The position numbers and the translations under genes were made by a program. The notes under the pieces are model-generated. The model made no database searches. It saw only the letters and a list, made by a program, of their open reading frames with translations, and was not told where the DNA came from. Positions 1-3,971 of a stretch of DNA of 5,276 bases are shown here, piece by piece (within the stretch, counting starts at the first letter, position 1; each line of letters opens with the position of its first letter). This DNA is from M3007 sp038327555. GTDB taxonomy: Bacteria; Bacteroidota; Bacteroidia; Chitinophagales; Saprospiraceae. The stretch spans positions 1-5,276 of the forward strand of contig JBBQLD010000345.1 of the NCBI GenBank assembly GCA_038327555.1. Direction: 5' to 3'.

Positions 1-106
1 TGCCCACGCCATTCAGACCAGTGAGGCAATTGAGCCGCGGAGAAAAGTCAAAGGTCTGCGCCGCGTAACTTTTGAAATTCGTGAGTTTTAGCTGAGAGAG
101 ATGCAC
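1..106 (-). CDS. recF: RecF, DNA replication/repair ATPase (N-terminal fragment)
   Basis: The reverse strand reads GTG(106-104) then HLSQLKLTNFKSY, followed by a segment ending GLNGVG at the window edge. This is the classic RecF beginning: an 'L..L.LTNFKxY' first strand, then an aromatic-rich strand with a conserved 'N' (LNCLTG), then the Walker A loop GxNGxGK(T/S), cut just before its lysine. Only 35 codons plus one base are visible; family members are usually about 360 residues. RecF is an SMC/ABC-type ATPase that acts with RecO and RecR to load RecA at gapped DNA. The start is taken as GTG because translation from it begins exactly where RecF proteins begin, and an in-frame stop lies at 124-122 with no ATG in between. 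No Shine-Dalgarno sequence is visible. The gene is divergent from the ferredoxin gene, and the heptamer array starts 16 bp upstream of its start codon. The recognition is firm; the exact start is slightly less so. Confidence 0.92.
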   Translation of the reverse strand, partial: MHLSQLKLTNFKSYAAQTFDFSPRLNCLTGLNGVG

Positions 107-122
107 AGCGGCGAAGGTAACT

Positions 123-227
123 TATGAAGTATGAAGTATGAAGTATGAACTATGAACTATGAACTATGAACTATGAAGTATGAACTATGAGGTATGATGT
201 ATGAACTATGAAGTATGAACTATAATG
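123..227 (+). repeat. Left tandem array, 7-bp unit TATGAAS (15 units)
   Basis: There are fourteen consecutive in-register heptamers at 123-220 and one degenerate copy (tataatg, 221-227). All fourteen begin TATGA. The last two bases vary in order as AG, AG, AG, AC, AC, AC, AC, AG, AC, GG, TG, AC, AG, AC, giving four unit types: TATGAAC, TATGAAG, TATGAGG and TATGATG. There are no indels within the array, so the register is perfect for 98 bp. Read in the direction of recF, the units are STTCATA and stop 16 bp before the recF start codon. Confidence 0.97.
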
Positions 228-241
228 TGGAGCGGTCTGGC

Positions 242-302
242 ATTACTTGACAACTGGGTGTAGATACTCAACTCGTAAAATTAAGTAATTCAGGGCATGC
301 CC
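242..302. other. Core of the mirrored element with nested inverted repeats
   Basis: The unique core between the arrays contains an imperfect inverted repeat, attacttga (242-250) with ttaagtaat (281-289): nine pairs including one G-T, seven of them consecutive Watson-Crick. It also contains a perfect 10-bp palindrome, gggcatgccc (293-302). The core is the only non-repetitive sequence between the two divergent genes and so is the natural place for their promoters. A TTGACA-like hexamer is present at 247-252, but no matching -10 or Bacteroidota -7 box follows it at proper spacing. Confidence 0.5.
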
Positions 303-304
303 AA
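276..304 (-). promoter_or_regulatory. Candidate recF promoter in the array core
   Basis: On the reverse strand, TTG (304-302) is followed after 18 nt by TAATTTTA (283-276). The known Bacteroidota consensus is TTG-N17-23-TAnnTTTG, so this matches the -33 triplet and 7 of 8 positions of the -7 box. The start point would fall near 270, and the recF mRNA leader would then include the entire left heptamer array, about 165 nt. This is inference by consensus only; the box overlaps the small core inverted repeat. Confidence 0.4.
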
Positions 305-388
305 GTTCATACATCATACTTCATAGTTCATACATCATACTTCATAGTTCATACCTCATAGTTCATAGTTCATACTTCATAGTTCATA
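305..388 (-). repeat. Right tandem array, inverted 7-bp unit (12 units)
   Basis: There are twelve uninterrupted heptamers of the form STTCATA, the reverse complement of the left-array unit. Reading the reverse strand from 388 down, the units end AC, AG, AC, AC, GG, AC, AG, TG, AC, AG, TG, AC. These are the same four unit types as the left array, but in a different order and with a different count, so the two arms are related without being an exact inverted copy. The array ends 20 bp before the likely ferredoxin start codon at 409. It would therefore be part of the ferredoxin mRNA leader if the promoter lies in the core. Confidence 0.97.
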
Positions 389-408
389 CTTACCTTAGCG
401 TGATGGAT

Positions 409-726
409 ATGATTCAAATTTCAGTGCTAGATCGGGAGGGAGAACTGCACTCCCTGGACGCACCAACAGATATGGCCATGAATATCATGGAATTATGCAA
501 AGCCTATGAGCTACCGGTGGAAGGTACTTGTGGTGGAATGGCTTTATGCGCCAGTTGCCATGTGTACGTTTTAAGTGATCACGAATTGTTCGAACCCAGT
601 GAAGATGAATTGGCTATGCTAGATTCGGCATTTTTTGTTAAGTCTAACAGCCGTTTAGGATGTCAACTCAAAATTAAGGAAGCAATGAATGGCTTGAGGT
701 TGGAGCTTGCACCAGTAGGAGAATAA
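409..726 (+). CDS. [2Fe-2S] ferredoxin, adrenodoxin/Isc type
   Basis: This 105-residue soluble cytoplasmic electron-transfer protein carries a single [2Fe-2S] cluster. The ligand pattern is C41-x5-C47-x2-C50-x34-C85, in the contexts GTCGGMALCASC and RLGCQ, which is the adrenodoxin/Isc-Fdx arrangement of the beta-grasp ferredoxin fold. An acidic stretch (EPSEDELAMLD, 62-72) corresponds to the partner-docking helix of this family. A further cysteine, C30, is not a ligand position. Such proteins pass electrons to Fe-S assembly, cytochromes P450 or other oxidoreductases; the partner here cannot be deduced. Start choice: GTG at 400 and ATG at 403 are also in frame, but ATG 409 gives the usual family beginning 'MIxIxVxDREG'. 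No Shine-Dalgarno sequence is visible. The gene is divergent from recF, has its leader in the inverted heptamer array, and is followed by an intrinsic terminator at 776-820. It probably forms a single-gene unit. I do not assign fdx, because the isc context is missing. Confidence 0.94.
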   Translation: MIQISVLDREGELHSLDAPTDMAMNIMELCKAYELPVEGTCGGMALCASCHVYVLSDHELFEPSEDELAMLDSAFFVKSNSRLGCQLKIKEAMNGLRLELAPVGE

Positions 727-760
727 TTGGTTTTTTATTTTTCAAAACTTTGTACTTTCG
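727..760 (+). promoter_or_regulatory. Candidate Bacteroidota promoter upstream of a terminator hairpin
   Basis: TTG at 727-729, 23 nt of mostly T-rich sequence, then TACTTTCG at 753-760 gives a full -33 triplet and 7 of 8 matches to the -7 consensus TAnnTTTG. The start point would be about 766-768. The context TTTGTACTTTCGCC resembles typical strong promoters of this phylum. It sits immediately after the ferredoxin stop codon and before the hairpin at 776-810, so its transcript would meet that terminator within about 50 nt. Confidence 0.5.
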
Positions 761-775
761 CCTTAGAAATGCCCT

Positions 776-820
776 ATCCTATTTCGCCATGTAAGTGGCT
801 GAAATAGGATTTTTATTTTT
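776..820 (+). terminator. Intrinsic terminator after ferredoxin
   Basis: The left arm atcctatttc-gcca (776-789) pairs fully with tggc (796-799) and gaaataggat (801-810), leaving one bulged T at 800 and a 6-nt loop, tgtaag (790-795). The 14-bp stem is followed directly by ttttattttt (811-820). It would end ferredoxin transcripts, or act as an attenuator for the downstream glycosidase gene if transcription starts at the candidate promoter just upstream. Confidence 0.88.
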
Positions 821-845
821 ACCAAAACCGTCTTTTCAATTGATT

Positions 846-3695
846 ATGAACAATCTACGATTACGCACACGTGTACTTGCGTGCATTATTTTTCACGCAT
901 CAGTCATCATTCCCAGCTTTGCTCAAGTCAGCTGTGTACCTGTCTTCCCCAATGCTGACGATCAAGTGACCATTACCTACGATGCCACGCAAGGCAACGG
1001 AGCATTGATTGGAACCAATCCCGTTTGGGCACACCTCGGGGTGATTACAAACCTGAGCCAAAGTCCCAGCGACTGGAAGTACGTGGCAACCACCTGGGCC
1101 GTGAATAACACGGCGGCACAGATGACCAATGTCGGGACTGATTTATGGACTAAAACCTTCAATATCAATACATTCTTCAATATTCCCGCCAACGAAATCG
1201 TGCTAAAACTAGCCTTCGTGTTCCGCAATGCAGCTGGCTCAACGGTGGGCCGAGCTGCTGATGGAGGCGATATTTTTTATGAGGTTTACCCTCAAAATGC
1301 ACCGCTGCAAACCTTGCTGCTCACACCTACTGCTCCATTATTTTTGGCAAACATCGGCCAAGCTATTCCAGTCAAAGCCGCCAGTTCAGCTCCAGCTAAT
1401 TTGAAACTTTTGGACAATGGCGTCCAAATCGCCTCCGCTCCAAATGCCGAATTATTGCAGTACACGCTGAATGTTAGCGCTTCTGGGGTACACAAGGTCG
1501 AGTTTATTGCCACCACCCCTTCAGATGCTGACACCTCGGCTTTCACTTACTTAGTACCAGGTAGCGTGGTGAGTCAAGACCCACCTGCCGGAACCGTTTG
1601 GGGCATTAGTTATCTTTCTGGCACGTCTGTTCGACTTGCGCTATACGCCCCAAACAAACAAGTGGTGTACGCCATTGGCGACTTCAACAATTGGCAACCA
1701 ACCAGTGCCCATCAGATGAAACGCAGTCTGGATGGCAAGCTCTGGTGGCTAGAACTTACAGATCTTCCACCTGGACAACCAGTTCGTTTTCAATACCTTG
1801 TAGATGGAAATTTGAAAATTGCTGATCCGCTCAGCACCCTTGTACTCGACCCCTGGAACGATCCATTTATTCCTGCCTTCACCTTTCCTAACCTTCCAGC
1901 TTATCCAGTTGGAAAAACCAATGGCATCGTAAGTGTGCTGCAAACCAATCAACCTGTATTCGATTGGACAGCTACCAATTATGAACGCCCTAAAAAGACC
2001 GATCTCGTGATCTATGAGCTGATTTTGCGCGATTTTCTAGACCGTCATGACTACCCTACCCTGCTGGATACGCTCAATTATTTGGAAAAATTGGGGATAA
2101 CGGCTATTGAACTTATGCCGATTAATGAATTTGACGGTAACATCAGTTGGGGCTACAACCCGGCTTACCACAAAAGTTTAGATAAATATTATGGCACATC
2201 TGATGCCCTGAAAACATTTATTGACGAGTGTCACAAGCGCAACATTGCAGTCATTGCTGACGTAGTGTTCAACCAGGCCACAGGAGCCAGCCCACTCGCT
2301 CAATTGTATTGGGATGCGACAAACAACCGCCCGGCAGCCGACAACCCTTGGCTCAACCAAAATGCAACGCATGATTTTAATGTATTTAACGACTTCAATC
2401 ATGAATCGCAGGCCACCAAAACCTATCTCAAAAATTGTGTCGCCTATTGGTTGTCAGAATTCAAATTGGATGGGTTTCGCTTCGACCTTTCTAAAGGTTT
2501 TACTCAAAAAAATACGATTGGAAATGTGGGTGCCTGGGGTGCTTATGATACTACCCGCGTAGCCCTTTGGAAGGACTACGCGAATTTTATGTGGGCAATT
2601 GACCCAAATAGCTACGTAATTTTGGAGCATTTCGCCGATAATATAGAGGAAAAAGAGCTCGCTGAATACGGTATGATGCTTTGGGGAAATATGTTTGGAG
2701 CGTACAAAGAGACTGCCTTGGGCTACTCTACCACTTCAAACCTGAGCGGAATCTCTTACAAGGAACGCGGCTGGGCCGTACCGCATCTAATCGGCTACAT
2801 GGAAAGTCACGACGAAGAGCGGATCGCTTTTGAGTGTAAAACGTATGGGAACCAGGTTCCGTCGCACAACATCCGAACCTTACCTGTGGCCATGAACCGC
2901 ATCGGGATGCTTGAAAACCTGCTTTTCACGATACCAGGCCCAAAAATGATCTGGGAATTCGGAGAATTGGGGTATGATTTCCCGATCAATTACTGTGAAA
3001 ATGGAAACGTCGACCCAAGCTGCCGAACCGCTCCAAAGCCCATTCGCTGGGATTTTTTGGGCGACCCATACCGCCGCAAACTGCACGGCATAACCTCCGC
3101 GCTGTTAAATCTTCGCAAAAACCACGATGTTTTTGAAACCACTGATTTTCAATTGAATATCGCCACTGGACAAATACGCAGTATTTTTTTGAACGATGCG
3201 GATCTCAATGTTGCCGTATTCGCCAATGTCGGCGTTACCCCTACCACGGTAACCAATCCGGCGTTTCAACATATTGGTGAATGGTACGAATATTACACTG
3301 GAAGTACGCTTCTGGTGACCTCCGGGGTGCCTACTACATTTACGCTTGCACCTGGCGAATACCGGCTTTACCTCGATAAGTTTGTGGCTTTGCCTCCGGG
3401 TGTAGTTATTTCGGCCACACAAGAACTGACTGGTGCGCTGGAATTTTTTGAAGTGCAACCTAACCCGGTCAACGACATCCTGGTCGCGCATTTTTCACTG
3501 CGGGAAAATTCGAGTCTTCAATTGCAAATCACAGATATTGCCGGAAAAGTCCTTGAAAATCAGCGTTTTGAAAACCTGATGGCCGGCGAGCAGCTACTCC
3601 AACTTGAATCGGCGCATTGGAAGCCAGGGATTTATTTTGCAACCTTGCGCGACGGTAATGGCGGCGTTTCTGTAAAAAAGGTCGTGAAAATGTAA
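846..3695 (+). CDS. Secreted GH13 alpha-amylase-family enzyme with T9SS sorting domain
   Basis: This 949-residue exported alpha-glucan-active enzyme begins with a signal peptide (1-26, cleavage after SFA|Q). It is followed by a beta-rich, possibly starch-binding module (27-150), an Ig-like module (151-239), a CBM48-like E-set module with the GDFNNW signature (249-345; W283), the GH13 barrel (about 386-745), an all-beta domain C (about 745-845) and a T9SS type A C-terminal sorting domain (866-949; PNPV at 872-875, ending in basic KKVVKM). Catalytic residues are present: nucleophile D547 in GFRFD (with R545), acid/base E594 in ILEHF, and H655-D656 in MESHDEER. Conserved region I reads DVVFNQ (472-477), with Gln where GH13 normally has His. 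The likely role is hydrolysis of starch- or glycogen-like glucans at the cell surface or outside; exact specificity (amylase, pullulanase-like, branching) is unresolved. Start ATG 846 is preferred over an in-frame GTG at 795, which lies in the terminator hairpin and would mask the signal peptide. No susC/susD-like gene is nearby. Confidence 0.93.
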   Translation: MNNLRLRTRVLACIIFHASVIIPSFAQVSCVPVFPNADDQVTITYDATQGNGALIGTNPVWAHLGVITNLSQSPSDWKYVATTWAVNNTAAQMTNVGTDLWTKTFNINTFFNIPANEIVLKLAFVFRNAAGSTVGRAADGGDIFYEVYPQNAPLQTLLLTPTAPLFLANIGQAIPVKAASSAPANLKLLDNGVQIASAPNAELLQYTLNVSASGVHKVEFIATTPSDADTSAFTYLVPGSVVSQDPPAGTVWGISYLSGTSVRLALYAPNKQVVYAIGDFNNWQPTSAHQMKRSLDGKLWWLELTDLPPGQPVRFQYLVDGNLKIADPLSTLVLDPWNDPFIPAFTFPNLPAYPVGKTNGIVSVLQTNQPVFDWTATNYERPKKTDLVIYELILRDFLDRHDYPTLLDTLNYLEKLGITAIELMPINEFDGNISWGYNPAYHKSLDKYYGTSDALKTFIDECHKRNIAVIADVVFNQATGASPLAQLYWDATNNRPAADNPWLNQNATHDFNVFNDFNHESQATKTYLKNCVAYWLSEFKLDGFRFDLSKGFTQKNTIGNVGAWGAYDTTRVALWKDYANFMWAIDPNSYVILEHFADNIEEKELAEYGMMLWGNMFGAYKETALGYSTTSNLSGISYKERGWAVPHLIGYMESHDEERIAFECKTYGNQVPSHNIRTLPVAMNRIGMLENLLFTIPGPKMIWEFGELGYDFPINYCENGNVDPSCRTAPKPIRWDFLGDPYRRKLHGITSALLNLRKNHDVFETTDFQLNIATGQIRSIFLNDADLNVAVFANVGVTPTTVTNPAFQHIGEWYEYYTGSTLLVTSGVPTTFTLAPGEYRLYLDKFVALPPGVVISATQELTGALEFFEVQPNPVNDILVAHFSLRENSSLQLQITDIAGKVLENQRFENLMAGEQLLQLESAHWKPGIYFATLRDGNGGVSVKKVVKM

Positions 3696-3710
3696 CCAAA
3701 AGAGAAATCA

Positions 3711-3749
3711 AGGAACGGGTAAATAATAAGTTATTATTTACCCGTTCCT
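3711..3749. repeat. Perfect 39-nt palindrome after the glycosidase gene
   Basis: aggaacgggtaaataataa (3711-3729) and its exact reverse complement (3731-3749) are separated by a single G. The base of the stem is GC-rich (aggaacggg/cccgttcct) and the apex is AT-rich. It begins 15 bp after the stop codon at 3695. As RNA it would fold into a very stable hairpin and could act as a bidirectional terminator or as a 3'-end stabiliser. However, the sequence after it (aagaaagcgg) has no T-run, so it is not a standard intrinsic terminator in the plus direction. Confidence 0.85.
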
Positions 3750-3755
3750 AAGAAA

Positions 3756-3826
3756 GCGGTGGAACCCTTGCCTTTGAGCGGGGCCGCCGTCGTTCCATCC
3801 CGACACGTTGGGATGTCTCCATACTT
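3756..3826 (+). other. GC-rich, potentially structured 3' UTR or small RNA body
   Basis: This stretch has no plausible open reading frame but contains several possible helices: ggaac (3761-3765) with gttcc (3792-3796), enclosing gcctt (3770-3774) with ggggc (3780-3784), and catccc (3796-3801) with gggatg (3810-3815). It runs directly into the terminator at 3827. No promoter box is visible just upstream, so it is more easily read as the structured 3' UTR of the glycosidase mRNA than as an independent small RNA. I compared it by eye with 6S, SRP, RNase P and tmRNA core motifs and with common riboswitches, and recognised none. Confidence 0.4.
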
Positions 3827-3862
3827 GAGGTGGGCGGATACAACCGCTCGCCTCTTTTTATT
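3827..3862 (+). terminator. Intrinsic terminator upstream of patatin gene
   Basis: gaggtgggcgg (3827-3837) pairs with ccgctcgcctc (3844-3854) over 11 positions including two G-T pairs, with loop atacaa (3838-3843), followed directly by tttttattt (3855-3863). This is a textbook intrinsic terminator. It ends transcripts from the glycosidase side and separates that unit from the patatin gene, which starts 110 bp further on behind its own AT-rich promoter region. Confidence 0.9.
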
Positions 3863-3902
3863 TGGCAGAAATGGGGCCAGCTATAAAATATAATTACAAA
3901 AT

Positions 3903-3933
3903 TTGATTATGTGATAAAAATTTTAAATTTTTG
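3903..3933 (+). promoter_or_regulatory. Candidate promoter of patatin gene
   Basis: TTG at 3903-3905, 20 nt, then AATTTTTG at 3926-3933 matches TTG-N17-23-TAnnTTTG except for the first base of the -7 box. It lies in the most AT-rich part of the window (about 3883-3933). The predicted start point, near 3940, leaves a leader of roughly 30 nt before the ATG at 3972. The assignment rests on consensus matching only. Confidence 0.45.
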
Positions 3934-3934
3934 C

Positions 3935-3955
3935 AGCTTAATTTGTTGTTAAGCT
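3935..3955 (+). promoter_or_regulatory. Small perfect inverted repeat ahead of patatin start
   Basis: agcttaa (3935-3941), loop tttgttg, and ttaagct (3949-3955) form a perfect 7-bp inverted repeat ending 16 bp before the start codon. It lies over or just after the predicted transcription start. It could be an operator for a dimeric regulator or a weak leader hairpin; at this length chance is also possible. Confidence 0.35.
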
Positions 3956-3971
3956 TCTAAACCTCCAACTA

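Larger units (their letters stand above)
111..399. repeat. Mirrored heptamer-array element between recF and ferredoxin
   Basis: This composite inverted repeat fills nearly all of the 302-bp divergent intergenic region. It has a left array of TATGAAS units (123-227), a unique core (228-304), and a right array of the reverse complement STTCATA (305-388). The outer edges also mirror each other: gcgaaggtaa at 111-120 and ttaccttagc at 390-399 are inverted copies matching at 9 of 10 positions. A 4-bp direct repeat, agcg, lies at 107-110 and 397-400 and could be a target duplication, but it is too short to be convincing. There is no open reading frame, because the 7-bp period soon brings TGA or TAG into each frame. 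It may be a mobile repeat, a structure-forming regulatory region, or a local inverted duplication of a microsatellite-like array. Confidence 0.85.

Noticed and set aside
66..74. TAACTTTTG at 66-74 as a promoter -7 box for plus-strand transcription
   Set aside because: It lies inside recF coding sequence, has three rather than two bases between TA and TTTG, and has no TTG at 17-23 bp upstream.
2..91. A plus-strand reading frame that enters from the left edge and ends with TAG at 89-91
   Set aside because: It overlaps the recF start on the other strand. The reverse-strand translation matches RecF motifs including the Walker A loop, while the plus-strand peptide resembles nothing I recognise.
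123..388. Heptamer arrays as a CRISPR array
   Set aside because: Units are 7 bp, contiguous and without spacers, and no cas genes are present; this is a tandem repeat.
400..408. Alternative ferredoxin starts at GTG 400 and ATG 403
   Set aside because: They add only MMD or MD before the usual family start at ATG 409. They cannot be excluded, but nothing favours them.
795..845. N-terminal extension of the glycosidase from GTG 795
   Set aside because: This GTG lies at the loop/right arm of the terminator hairpin (776-810). The extension would also bury the signal peptide that starts cleanly at ATG 846.
3105..3491. A 128-codon minus-strand open frame opposite the glycosidase C-terminal part
   Set aside because: It lies opposite domain C and the T9SS sorting domain, both clearly coding on the plus strand, and its product has no recognisable motifs.
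3696..3971. A small protein gene between the glycosidase and patatin genes
   Set aside because: Hairpins and AT-rich sequence dominate, and no frame of useful length with a credible start is seen; an ATG near 3869 meets a TAA within a few codons.
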